Source: an uncultured Acetatifactor sp. (GTDB lineage Bacteria > Bacillota > Clostridia > Lachnospirales > Lachnospiraceae). Taken from it: a stretch of 64,000 nt of DNA. The translations under genes and the position numbers were made by a program. Numbering within the stretch: the first letter of the stretch is position 1; the number at the start of each line of letters is the position of its first letter. Of the stretch, positions 1 through 8,265 are shown piece after piece. Location of the stretch: the NCBI GenBank assembly GCA_947625675.1, contig CANQPH010000003.1:1-64000 (forward strand), given 5' to 3'. A model generated the notes under the pieces. It saw only the letters and a program-made list of their open reading frames with translations, did no database searches and was not told the origin of the DNA.

Positions 1-88
1 TTCCTTATTTTTTTGAGATTTTTCAAAGATGTTTATAAATAATGCATTGCCGGTGGACAGAACTGCGGAAACTCGAGGGCTTTTGAAA

Positions 89-117
89 TTGACAAGCATT
101 TTATGCTGTGCTAAAAT
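89..117 (+). promoter_or_regulatory. Sigma-A type promoter of the XRE regulator
   Basis: TTGACA (89-94) and TAAAAT (112-117) are separated by 17 bp. Transcription should begin near 124, so the ATG codons at 29 and 122 cannot be the start of the downstream gene. Confidence 0.75.
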
Positions 118-154
118 ACAAATGAAAGAAGACATCATCAGGAGGCAACAACCA

Positions 155-490
155 TTGGAACCCCAGGATCGTATTAAATATTTAAGGAAAAAAATACTGA
201 ATATGAGTCAGGAAAAATTTGCAAACGAGATCCACATATCGCGATCCAATCTTGGCAATATTGAAACTTCCAAAATTGGTCTGACCAATCGGGTAATTGC
301 GGATATTTGTCATGCATTCCATGTAAACTCAACTTGGATTACGAGTGGTCAAGAACCTATCTTTGAAAGAAATGATGATGGACAAGATAAAGAGATTTTG
401 GACATATATTCTAGACTGTCAGAAACAAACAAAAAATATCTTGTTGGCTACATTCATCGTCTGCTGGAAGAACAAAACGGCAACATATAA
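155..490 (+). CDS. XRE-family helix-turn-helix transcriptional regulator
   Basis: A 111-residue DNA-binding protein of the Cro/CI (XRE) type. The HTH occupies roughly residues 8-60, with the usual SQEKFA first helix and ISRSNLGNIE recognition-helix region. The C-terminal part is short, helical and of unknown role. I chose the TTG start at 155 because AGGAGG lies at 140-145 with a 9-base gap, and because a near-consensus promoter places the transcript start near 124. Longer versions starting at 29 or 122 would start upstream of the transcript or almost leaderless. It stands alone on the plus strand. Targets are unknown; the nearby HEPN/MNT pair has its own promoter. Confidence 0.85.
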   Translation: MEPQDRIKYLRKKILNMSQEKFANEIHISRSNLGNIETSKIGLTNRVIADICHAFHVNSTWITSGQEPIFERNDDGQDKEILDIYSRLSETNKKYLVGYIHRLLEEQNGNI

Positions 491-556
491 ATCTTGGGGG
501 AATCCAAATAGTACAAAACTTTTATTTGTCAAAATTTTTCTCAATGGTTTATAAAG

Positions 557-581
557 CCCCCAAATGATCCATTGGGTTTTT
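557..581 (+). terminator. Weak intrinsic terminator after the XRE gene
   Basis: CCCAA (559-563) pairs with TTGGG (572-576), followed by five T. The stem is short, so efficiency is uncertain. Confidence 0.4.
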
Positions 582-629
582 ACAAGTACAAAAATATTCA
601 AAATACCGTTTTTCTAACACAAAAAGTAA

Positions 630-658
630 CCAGGAACCGCTTTTTCAAGCATTCCTGG
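630..658 (-). terminator. Hairpin between the XRE and HEPN genes
   Basis: CCAGGAA (630-636) pairs with TTCCTGG (652-658), with an inner GCTT/AAGC stem. On the minus strand it is followed by TTACTTTTTG, suiting a terminator for the HEPN/MNT pair. The rest of 491-743 shows no gene. Confidence 0.5.
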
Positions 659-743
659 CTATTTTCCTAGCTTTTTCCCTGGTTATCTTTGCCGGGATCG
701 TCTCCCATCGGCATCAAAAATTCGAAAAGTCTTTATTTTATTA

Positions 744-1145
744 TTATAAAACATACTGTTCCTTTAAATAATTTTCAATCCATGCCTTGAATATCTCCGC
801 ATTCTCTATCTGTTCCTCCGCTTCCTTCTTTGACGCCACATAAAAATCAAGATAATCTGCGCTTTCTCTTTTTTCCGACGCTAGTTTGATCAACCTTGAG
901 GCCTCCTTTGAAAAGACCCCATTCTTTACATAGTGTTGATTAAAGTACGAAATCACCCCACTGTGCTTACTGCTATCAAATCCATCCAAGGCGTTCACTG
1001 CCCGCATTCCATGAAAGATTGCATAATAAGCTCGGTTTAATGCATTTTTATACCGTCCCGCCCCATACATGATCCTGGCATCCTCCAAAGCTTCAAGGCA
1101 ACAGGCGTAACGGTAACTTGATAGATCTTTTACGCTACGCTCCAT
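744..1145 (-). CDS. HEPN-domain protein, toxin half of a HEPN/MNT pair
   Basis: A 133-residue all-helical protein of the HEPN superfamily. The diagnostic motif is present around residues 37-46: Arg in NRAYYAIFH with a His seven positions on (R-x6-H), which in active members forms the RNase site. The gene overlaps the end of the upstream nucleotidyltransferase gene by 16 bp, the usual arrangement of HEPN/MNT (type VII, HepT/MntA-like) toxin-antitoxin modules. In characterised pairs MntA adenylylates HepT and blocks its RNase activity; transfer of that mechanism here is inference. The role could be phage defence or element maintenance. No mobile element borders it. Confidence 0.8.
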   Translation of the reverse strand: MERSVKDLSSYRYACCLEALEDARIMYGAGRYKNALNRAYYAIFHGMRAVNALDGFDSSKHSGVISYFNQHYVKNGVFSKEASRLIKLASEKRESADYLDFYVASKKEAEEQIENAEIFKAWIENYLKEQYVL

Positions 1146-1450
1146 AACATGACACCATCCTTTCGCACATTCTTATAGAATGGCAAAATACTTCCCCATT
1201 CTATAAAATGACTATAATCGATCAGCAATACCGATAAGACTTTGTCATATTCCAACTCCAAATCAACCGTAAGGTCGATCATCCTATCATGCATTTCTTC
1301 TGTATAAGGATGGACAATTACGGCAATATCGATATCAGAATCTTCCGTTTGGGTTCCACGGGCAAAGGATCCATATAATATTACCTGCTCCAATGAGTTG
1401 CCAAAAATATCCTGCAGCCCCGGAATCATCTTATCAAAAATATCCTGCAT
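1130..1450 (-). CDS. Minimal nucleotidyltransferase, antitoxin half of a HEPN/MNT pair
   Basis: A 106-residue MNT-fold protein (pol beta superfamily). The signature GS-x10-DxD is intact: GSFARG at about residue 27 followed by DIDIAV, so the metal-binding aspartates are kept and adenylyltransferase activity is plausible. It is first in a two-gene operon with the HEPN gene. The start at 1450 has only a poor AAGGA close to it; an alternative start is Met8. The leader of about 80 nt carries two small hairpins (1461-1480 and 1505-1519). Confidence 0.82.
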   Translation of the reverse strand: MQDIFDKMIPGLQDIFGNSLEQVILYGSFARGTQTEDSDIDIAVIVHPYTEEMHDRMIDLTVDLELEYDKVLSVLLIDYSHFIEWGSILPFYKNVRKDGVMLWSVA

Positions 1451-1535
1451 GTCCTTGCCAGTCGAGCAGACAGTCTCGACACTCCTTCCTCAATTTAATT
1501 CCAAGCGCCAAATCGGCGCACCCTCCTGTGCATCT

Positions 1536-1564
1536 ATTTTATCACACGTTCTGGAAGTGTTCAA
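1536..1564 (-). promoter_or_regulatory. Promoter of the HEPN/MNT operon
   Basis: On the minus strand TTGAAC (1564-1559) and TAAAAT (1541-1536) are spaced by 17 bp, about 90 bp upstream of the nucleotidyltransferase start. It lies just past the end of uvrC. Confidence 0.6.
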
Positions 1565-1577
1565 CCGAAAAGAGCCG

Positions 1578-3521
1578 TTATTCTTCCGCCTCCGGGCGGG
1601 ATGCTGCCCGCTCTTCCCAATCAGGATGCAGCTCCGGCCCTTCCTCCCCACCCGGACGGGGTGCAGCATGAAAATAATCATAAATCTGCCGGGCCACATG
1701 GAGCGGAATCTCCGGCAATCTCGCCAGTTCTTCTGCGGAAGCGTTCCGGATCTCTTCCATGGAACGGAATCCCCGCATCAAGGCCTTGCGCCTAGCCTGT
1801 CCCACGCCCGGGATCTGATCCAGGGAAGACTGCACCTGAGACTTGCTCCGCAGGGAACGATGATACTCGATAGCGAAGCGATGGGCCTCGTCCTGGATCC
1901 GGGTGATCAGCTTGAAGCCCTCTGAATGGGTGTCCATGGGCAGCTCCACGTTCTGATAATACAGGCCTCTGGTGCGGTGGTTATCATCCTTCACCATGCC
2001 ACAGACCGGGATGTCGATGCCCAGCTCCGCCAGCACCGCCAGAGCGATGTTCACCTGGCCCCGGCCCCCGTCCATGAGCAACAGATCCGGGAACCGGGTG
2101 AAGCTTCCGAACTCTTTCTCCAGATCCTTGGCGGCCAGCTCCCTGCTTTCCTCCATGCCGTGAACGAAGCGTCTGGTGAGCACTTCCTTCATACAGGCGT
2201 AATCGTCCGGCCCGGACACCGTGCGGATCCGGAACTTGCGGTAATCGCTGGGCTTGGGCTTGCCCTTTTCATAGACCACCATGGAACCCACGTTGGCGAA
2301 GCCGCTGATATTGGAAATATCGAAGGCTTCCATGCGGTCGGCCCTGGAAATGCCCAGAAGGGAAGCGATCTCCTTGACCGCACCAATGGTCCGGCCTTCC
2401 TCCCGTTTCAGTTTCTCCCGATCCTGACTCAGGACCAGCTTGGCGTTCTGGGCCGCCAGCTCCACCAATTTTTCCTTGATGCCGATCTTGGGCACCCTGA
2501 TATAGGTCCTGGCCCCCCGTCTGCCGCTGAGCCACTTTTCCAGAAGCTCCGTATCCTCGATCTCGTACTGCAGCATCAGTTCCCTGGGGATAAAAGGGGT
2601 TCCCGCATAAAACTGCTTCACAAAATCTCCCAAGATCTGGGGTTTCGTCCGCCCCGCTATATGGGTCATGTAATAATGCTCCCGGCCGATGAGCTTGCCG
2701 TCCCGGACGAAGAAAACCTGCACCACCGCATCCTCTTCTTCCTGGCAAAGGGCGATCACGTCCTTGTCCTCTCCGTCGCTGTCGGTGATCTTCTGCTTCT
2801 GGGCCACGGACTTCACGCTGTTGTACAGATCCCGGAACCTGGCAGCCTCCTCGAACTCCAGACACTCCGCCGCCTGCAGCATTTTTTCCTCCAGATCTTT
2901 CAAAATGGGGCCATAGTTGCCGCCTAAGAATTCCAGGGCCCCGGCCACCTGCTGCCGGTACTGCTCCTTGGAAATATAGCCCTGGCAGGGCGCCAGGCAT
3001 TGCTTGATATGATAATTCAAGCAGGGGCGGTCCAGACCGATGTCCCGGGGCAGGGAGCGGTTACAGGTTCGCAGCTGGTAAAGCTTGTTCAACAGTTCGA
3101 TGGTATCCTTCACCGCCGCCGCACTGGTATAGGGGCCGAAATATTTGGATTTGTCCTTCTTCATCTGTCTGGAAAACAGGATCCGGGGGTATTCTTCCCC
3201 CAGAGTGACTTTGATATAAGGATAGGTCTTGTCATCCTTCAGGAGAGTATTGTACTTGGGAGAATGCTCCTTGATCAGATTGTTCTCCAGCACCAGGGCC
3301 TCCAGCTCCGAATCGGTGACGATATATTCAAAGCGGGCGATCAGGCTCACCATCTTGTCGATGGCCGGTCCCCGACCGATATTTTCCCGAAAATACGAGC
3401 GGACCCGGTTATGAAGGTTCACGGCCTTGCCCACGTACAAAATCCCGTCCTGGGCGTCCCGCATGATATAGACCCCCGGCTTGCCCGGAAGCTTGCGAAG
3501 CTCTTCTTCTACCTGAAACAT
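1578..3521 (-). CDS. uvrC: Excinuclease ABC subunit C
   Basis: UvrC makes the two incisions flanking a DNA lesion in nucleotide excision repair, acting with UvrA and UvrB in the cytoplasm. At 647 residues it is of normal length. The N-terminal GIY-YIG nuclease (about 13-92, GVYIM and ILYVGKA) cuts 3' of the lesion. A UVR coiled motif for UvrB contact lies near 200-235, the RNase H-like 5' nuclease with EAFDISNI and LLMDGG spans about 385-540, and helix-hairpin-helix DNA-binding motifs end the protein. The last 25 residues are an acidic, proline-rich tail. The start is set by AAAAAGGAGAGGT next to ATG. It is separated from ftsH by a strong terminator. Confidence 0.97.
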   Translation of the reverse strand: MFQVEEELRKLPGKPGVYIMRDAQDGILYVGKAVNLHNRVRSYFRENIGRGPAIDKMVSLIARFEYIVTDSELEALVLENNLIKEHSPKYNTLLKDDKTYPYIKVTLGEEYPRILFSRQMKKDKSKYFGPYTSAAAVKDTIELLNKLYQLRTCNRSLPRDIGLDRPCLNYHIKQCLAPCQGYISKEQYRQQVAGALEFLGGNYGPILKDLEEKMLQAAECLEFEEAARFRDLYNSVKSVAQKQKITDSDGEDKDVIALCQEEEDAVVQVFFVRDGKLIGREHYYMTHIAGRTKPQILGDFVKQFYAGTPFIPRELMLQYEIEDTELLEKWLSGRRGARTYIRVPKIGIKEKLVELAAQNAKLVLSQDREKLKREEGRTIGAVKEIASLLGISRADRMEAFDISNISGFANVGSMVVYEKGKPKPSDYRKFRIRTVSGPDDYACMKEVLTRRFVHGMEESRELAAKDLEKEFGSFTRFPDLLLMDGGRGQVNIALAVLAELGIDIPVCGMVKDDNHRTRGLYYQNVELPMDTHSEGFKLITRIQDEAHRFAIEYHRSLRSKSQVQSSLDQIPGVGQARRKALMRGFRSMEEIRNASAEELARLPEIPLHVARQIYDYFHAAPRPGGEEGPELHPDWEERAASRPEAEE

Positions 3522-3539
3522 ACCTCTCCTTTTTATTTG

Positions 3540-3616
3540 AAAAAAAGGGCTGGTACAGTTTGGGAAATCTCCGGGCGGCTCTGCAGGGGCCGCAGAAATC
3601 CCAGGCTGTAACAGCC
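3540..3616 (-). terminator. Long-stem intrinsic terminator after ftsH
   Basis: On the minus strand GGGCTGTTACAG pairs with CTGTACCAGCCC, with further inner pairing (TGGGA/TCCCA and GCGGC/GCCGC), followed by seven T. It ends ftsH and partly insulates uvrC. Confidence 0.8.
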
Positions 3617-3628
3617 CGCAATATCAGT

Positions 3629-5977
3629 TTAGTCTAAAGGTCTATTGGAAAACCGGCCCACCACCGGCGGATTGCCGGGATCGTCAGCGGACTGGGAACC
3701 CTCCGGGGCACCGGTCTGAGGCTGCGGTGCCTGGGGCGCAGAAGCGTCTTGCGGCAAATGTGCGTCAGCCTGTACGTCCGGCTGGAAAGTCGCCTGGCCG
3801 CCAGGCCCTATCCCTGGCTGGGATGCCTGAGAACCAAGAGCTACGGAGTCCGGCTGAGGCGCAGGAGCACCAGCCTGTGGCTGCGGTGCCTGGGCTGCAG
3901 GAACTTCCTGGGGCCGATGAGAGGCGTTCTGAACATCCAGATGATGGGTATCCGTGGGATCCTTCTCCTCCCGCTTTTCCTCGGGCTCCGGCAGGCCTTT
4001 CTCCCGGCGGAAGATCTGCATGAACTCCTTGCCGGTAATGGTCTCCCGTTCGATCAGGAACTCCGCCAGCTTATCCATCAGCTCCCGATTCTCCCGCAGA
4101 AGCCTCAGGGCCTCGTCATAACTTCTCTTCAGGATGGCGATGACTTCCTGGTCGATTTCGGCCGCCGTCTGGTCGCTGCAGTTTAACGCCGCTCTTCCTT
4201 CCAGGTACTGGCTCTCTATGGTGGCCAGCCCCATGAGGCCGAAGCGCTCGCTCATGCCGTACTGGGTCACCATGGCCTTGGCGATGGAGGTGGCCTTCTC
4301 GATATCGTTGGCGGCGCCCGTGGTCACCGTGTCAAAGACGATTTCCTCGGCGGCCCGGCCCGCCACCAGGCCCACCAGCATATCATTTAATTCTGCCTGG
4401 GTATTCAGATATTTCTCTTCCTCCGGCACGTGCATGACATAGCCCAGCGCACCCATGGTCCTGGGCACGATGGTGATCTTCTGCACCGGCTCGGAATTTG
4501 TCTGCAGGGCGGACACCAGGGCATGCCCCACCTCATGATAAGAAACGATCTTGCGCTCTTCCTTGCTCATGATGCGATCTTTCTTCTCCTTGCCCACCAG
4601 CACCTGCTCCACCGCATTGAACAGATCGGCCTGGCTCACCAACTGACGGCCCTCCTTGATGGCGTTGATGGCGGCCTCGTTGATCATGTTGGCCAGATCG
4701 GAGCCCACCGCACCGCTGGTCGCCAGGGCGATGGCGTCCAGATCCACCGTCTCATCCATCTTCACGTTCTTGGCATGGACCTTCAAAATCTCCACCCGGC
4801 CCTTCAGATCCGGCTTGTCCACGATGATCCGGCGGTCGAACCGTCCGGGACGCAACAGAGCCTTGTCCAGGATTTCAGGCCGGTTGGTGGCGCCGATGAT
4901 CAGGATACCCTTGGAACTGTCGAATCCGTCCATCTCCGAAAGCAGCTGGTTCAGGGTCTGCTCCCGCTCGGAATCTCCTCCGCCGTACCGGGAATCCCGG
5001 CTGCGGCCGATGGCGTCGATCTCGTCTATGAAAATAATGCAGGGCGCATTCTTCGTGGCTTCCTTGAAAAGATCCCGCACCCGGCTGGCGCCCACGCCCA
5101 CGTACAATTCGATAAAGTCGGAACCGGTCAGGGAAAAGAAGGGCACGTTGGCTTCCCCGGCCACCGCTTTGGCCAGCAGGGTCTTGCCGGTGCCGGGAGG
5201 GCCCACCAACAGGGCTCCCTTAGGCAGCCTTGCGCCGATGCTGGAATACCGTCCGGGATTGTGGAGGAAATCCACCACCTCCACCAGGGACTCCTTGGCT
5301 TCGTCCTCCCCCGCCACGTCCTTGAAGGTCACGCCGGTTTCCTTCTGCACGTACACCTTGGCCGTGTTCTTCCCTGCGCTGAAAGGCCCGCCGCTTCCTC
5401 CCATCCTGCGGAACAGGAAGCCCAACAGCACCCACATCAGCAGCACGGGCAGGATGAAGGACAGAATCTGCCAGAAAATGGCGGAACCGTTGGAAGGATT
5501 GTATTCAAAATCCTCCACCCCGTTATCCAACAGACGCTGGGTCAGGGTGGTGACATCTTCCATCACGTAGGTATAATATTCCCTGGTTCTGCCCTGCAGG
5601 CTCATATACAGACTTAAGGGATCCATCTGCTGGCCCTGTTGATTCTGCTGACTGCCGCTCTGTTCGTTTTTCACCGTAAAGGACAGGGACCCGTCCGTAT
5701 TCATCACGGCGCTCTGCACCTTGCCGTCCTCCAGCATGGTGATAAACTCGGCGTAGGTCACCTCTTCCCCGGAATCCGAAGAAAAGAACAGGTTGCTGAA
5801 CAAGATCACCATCATCAACACCGCCAGCCCGGACAGCAGATACACCATCCAGTTGGGCCGGTTGCCGTTTCCGCCATTGTTATTATTGTTGTGTCCGTTA
5901 TTGTTATTATAACCATTGCCGCGGTTATTGTTGTATCCGCCGCCATTGTCGTACTCGTTCATTTGATTGTTATCCAT
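3629..5977 (-). CDS. ftsH: ATP-dependent zinc metalloprotease FtsH
   Basis: Membrane-anchored AAA+ protease that extracts and degrades membrane and short-lived cytosolic proteins as a hexamer. Two membrane helices (about 44-64 and 168-189) flank an extracytoplasmic domain. Walker A GPPGTGKT is at 259-266, Walker B IIFIDEID at 314-321, and the zinc site HEVGH at 481-485. At 782 residues it is longer than the usual 600-700, because of two low-complexity tails: an Asn/Gly-rich cytoplasmic N-terminus (2-40) and a Pro/Gln/Ala-rich C-terminus from about 675 with two copies of an APQPQ-GAP motif. Transcribed alone from a near-perfect promoter. Confidence 0.97.
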   Translation of the reverse strand: MDNNQMNEYDNGGGYNNNRGNGYNNNNGHNNNNNGGNGNRPNWMVYLLSGLAVLMMVILFSNLFFSSDSGEEVTYAEFITMLEDGKVQSAVMNTDGSLSFTVKNEQSGSQQNQQGQQMDPLSLYMSLQGRTREYYTYVMEDVTTLTQRLLDNGVEDFEYNPSNGSAIFWQILSFILPVLLMWVLLGFLFRRMGGSGGPFSAGKNTAKVYVQKETGVTFKDVAGEDEAKESLVEVVDFLHNPGRYSSIGARLPKGALLVGPPGTGKTLLAKAVAGEANVPFFSLTGSDFIELYVGVGASRVRDLFKEATKNAPCIIFIDEIDAIGRSRDSRYGGGDSEREQTLNQLLSEMDGFDSSKGILIIGATNRPEILDKALLRPGRFDRRIIVDKPDLKGRVEILKVHAKNVKMDETVDLDAIALATSGAVGSDLANMINEAAINAIKEGRQLVSQADLFNAVEQVLVGKEKKDRIMSKEERKIVSYHEVGHALVSALQTNSEPVQKITIVPRTMGALGYVMHVPEEEKYLNTQAELNDMLVGLVAGRAAEEIVFDTVTTGAANDIEKATSIAKAMVTQYGMSERFGLMGLATIESQYLEGRAALNCSDQTAAEIDQEVIAILKRSYDEALRLLRENRELMDKLAEFLIERETITGKEFMQIFRREKGLPEPEEKREEKDPTDTHHLDVQNASHRPQEVPAAQAPQPQAGAPAPQPDSVALGSQASQPGIGPGGQATFQPDVQADAHLPQDASAPQAPQPQTGAPEGSQSADDPGNPPVVGRFSNRPLD

Positions 5978-6027
5978 CTGTTCAGGTTACCCTCGCTTCT
6001 TAACACATGACTTCAAACGCTCCTTTT

Positions 6028-6056
6028 ATTATATTGATTCCGGGCTTATAAATCAA
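6028..6056 (-). promoter_or_regulatory. Promoter of ftsH
   Basis: On the minus strand TTGATT (6056-6051) and TATAAT (6033-6028) are separated by 17 bp, giving a leader of about 45 nt before the ATG at 5977. Confidence 0.8.
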
Positions 6057-6127
6057 TAGTCGAAAGGTGAAAATTGTGTGATTTCTCTAAAAGATTTATG
6101 AAAAATTGCTTTATTCCCGCAGTTGTG

Positions 6128-6250
6128 GTACAATAATTCTGCTGACGCAGAATTCAAGCCGATAAAATCGGCTTGCCGCCGCCAAGGCGGCGTATTGTAC
6201 GGCAATCCACCGCACCCACGGCATAGCCGGAGTAAATGCTGCTTCGCAGC
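6128..6250. repeat. Branched palindromic element A
   Basis: GTACAATA (6128-6135) pairs with TATTGTAC (6193-6200), enclosing three hairpins: AATTCTGC/GCAGAATT (6135-6154), AAGCCGAT/ATCGGCTT (6156-6174) and GCCGCC/GGCGGC (6175-6191). A fourth hairpin, GCTGC/GCAGC, lies at 6238-6250. The fold is a cloverleaf-like four-way junction. It sits between the ftsH promoter and a gene relic and contains no gene. Elements at 13499-13631 and 61589-61680 share the GCCGCC hairpin. Confidence 0.6.
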
Positions 6251-6275
6251 GCTTCCCGGTCTGTGCTCGTGGTAA

Positions 6276-6872
6276 AATGATTCTACTATTGTAGGTTTTG
6301 TCAGGGAATTCTGGGATACCGTAAACAATCCCAACAAGGTCAGCGTGAATCTGCTCACAAGCAAAGATGTAACGATACACTACTATGGCCGTCAAGGGGT
6401 GGTAATCATCCGGGAGCCAAATCAGATTACATTTTCCAATCCCGGAGCATTTCGAATCGAAGTTGCCGCAGCCAAAAGCGGGGGAATTTCAGACCCCCGC
6501 AACAGCGCCATCCTTAAAATGTTTAATCTGATCGATATTGGTGAACGCGCCGGAAGCGGAATCCCCAACATTTACCAAGTATGGGAAAAAGAAGGATGGG
6601 GAGAACCTGTTATCGTGAAAAAATTTGCGCCGGAAAGAATTATTATATCCTTATCCATGCAGCAGGACAATAAAAAATCGGCGATAAACGAAACCATAAA
6701 AATGCAGATTGTCGAATTCCTCACTGACGTGAGGATCGCAAAGTCCTCCGAAATCGCAGCATACGTGGGGCTAAAGCCTTCCAGAACCAGAGATTATCTG
6801 AAAGAATTGATCTCGGAGGACATTATTGTTGCAAAAGGTGCCAACCGCAATCGTCTTTACTGTTTAAAGTAG
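6276..6872 (+). pseudogene. Internally deleted AlbA_2 / HATPase_c_4 ATP-binding protein remnant
   Basis: The frame is open from after a TAA at 6273 but has no start codon or ribosome site at its 5' end. It begins with a piece typical of the middle of AlbA_2 (Schlafen-like) proteins (EFWDTVNNPNKVSVNLL, 6306-6353). It then jumps within about ten codons to the C-terminal ATPase-like segment (ITFSNPGAFRI, SGGISDPRN, GERAGSGIP) and a winged-helix tail. In intact relatives a long stretch separates these pieces, so a deletion is likely. A GTG at 6345 could in principle start a 175-residue protein, but I see no ribosome site for it. Confidence 0.7.
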
Positions 6873-6900
6873 AAGCATTTTCTTCTATTTCGTTTTCCAT

Positions 6901-8223
6901 CTACTTCGCCATCAGCTCTTCCAGCACCCGCTTGGCTTCTTCCAGCTGATTGTCCGGGTTGCCGGGCTCGTTGTAATAGGCCTCGCCGTCAAAGGCACAT
7001 TCCACGTCGGGCGCAATGCCGATGCCGTGGATGTTGTTGCCCTTTGGGGTAAAATAACTGCTGATCGTGACCTTGACCGCAGAATCATCCTCCAGGGGAA
7101 TGACAGACTGCACGATCCCTTTTCCAAAAGTGGTGGTCCCCACCAGGGTCCCCAGCCCATAGTCCTTGATGGCGCCGGCCAGGATCTCGGATGCGCTGGC
7201 GGAATTGCCATTAATCAGCACTACCAAAGGCACCTCCAGCTCCCTGGTCCCATCGCAGGTATACTCGTTCCGGCGGCCGTACTTATCCTCCGTATAGACG
7301 ATCATGCCCTCCGGCAAGAGCATCTGGGCCACCTCTACCACGGCCGACAGGCTGCCCCCCGGATTGCTCCGCAGGTCCAGGATCAGCCCCTTCATGCCGT
7401 TGCCCCGGGCCATGGCCATGGCCTCTGCGAACTGGTCCACGGTAACGGTATCGAACTCCGTGATCTGGATATAGGCCATGCCGTCCTCCAGCATTTCAAA
7501 TTCCACGGTGGGAATATTGACCTTCCTGCGCTCCACGTCAATGCTCAGATAGTCGTACTCCCCGTCCCTCACGATGGTCAGGTTGACGTAGGTTCCTTCC
7601 TCTCCTTTGATCATGGCAACCACTTCCGTGGTATCCATGTCATAAGTGGAAGTCCCTTCCACCTCGTAAATGATGTCATTCTCCCGCAGCCCCGCTTCCT
7701 CCGCCGGAGTGCCGGAATAAACCTTTACGATCTTGGGATAGGCGGTCTCCGTGTCCAGCTGGACCCCGGCCCCGATGCCATAATAGATTCCTTCGGTGCC
7801 CTGCAGCAGCTCTTCCAGCTCCTCCGGCGTATAGTACTCCGAATAGGGATCTCCCAAAGAATCCACCATGCCCCGATAAATACCGGCTTCCAGATTCTCC
7901 TCCACGATATCCTCATCCTTGTAATAGTATTGCCGGATCAGCTTTTCTATGGTTTCGATCTTGGTCATCACGTCGGACGTCACCATTTCTCCGCTCTGCC
8001 CGCCAGCGTTCTGCATGGTATTGACGCTCCGTTCTATCCTCACCGCCAGGTAGGCGACACAGACGATCAAAAGCGTGAGAATCACGCCGGAAATCAGGCC
8101 TCCGTAAAAATATCCCCGATTCTTCCGCTTTTTCTCCTTCCTGATCTCTGCGGGCTCCTGCCTTTTCAGCAAAGATTCCTCGTTCAAAAAATCATTTCCA
8201 CCGTCCTGATAGTCGTTTTGCAT
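6901..8223 (-). CDS. S41 family C-terminal processing protease (CtpA/CtpB-like)
   Basis: A membrane-anchored serine protease of 440 residues. A basic cytoplasmic N-terminus leads into one membrane helix (about 37-60). A helical S41 N-terminal region follows, then a PDZ domain (about 145-225) and the S41 catalytic domain (about 245-400). The catalytic serine is in NSASASE (340-346) and the lysine is Lys368 in FGKG. Homologues trim exported proteins, for example CtpB in sporulation signalling. It is last in the ftsE-ftsX-M23-ctp cluster, so a link to processing of division or cell-wall hydrolases is plausible. Ribosome site AAAGGAG lies 8 nt before the ATG. Confidence 0.93.
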   Translation of the reverse strand: MQNDYQDGGNDFLNEESLLKRQEPAEIRKEKKRKNRGYFYGGLISGVILTLLIVCVAYLAVRIERSVNTMQNAGGQSGEMVTSDVMTKIETIEKLIRQYYYKDEDIVEENLEAGIYRGMVDSLGDPYSEYYTPEELEELLQGTEGIYYGIGAGVQLDTETAYPKIVKVYSGTPAEEAGLRENDIIYEVEGTSTYDMDTTEVVAMIKGEEGTYVNLTIVRDGEYDYLSIDVERRKVNIPTVEFEMLEDGMAYIQITEFDTVTVDQFAEAMAMARGNGMKGLILDLRSNPGGSLSAVVEVAQMLLPEGMIVYTEDKYGRRNEYTCDGTRELEVPLVVLINGNSASASEILAGAIKDYGLGTLVGTTTFGKGIVQSVIPLEDDSAVKVTISSYFTPKGNNIHGIGIAPDVECAFDGEAYYNEPGNPDNQLEEAKRVLEELMAK

Positions 8224-8265
8224 CTGTTATGCTCCTTTACAGCCTTTCAAATTACATCCGCGGCG

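Noticed and set aside
1926..5617. Long plus-strand frames opposite uvrC and ftsH (for example 1926-2927 and 4430-5617)
   Set aside because: Both lie across confirmed genes on the other strand and lack ribosome sites and recognisable domains.
6111..6395. Minus-strand small frames across element A
   Set aside because: They translate the palindromic arms and the antisense of the gene relic; no ribosome site.
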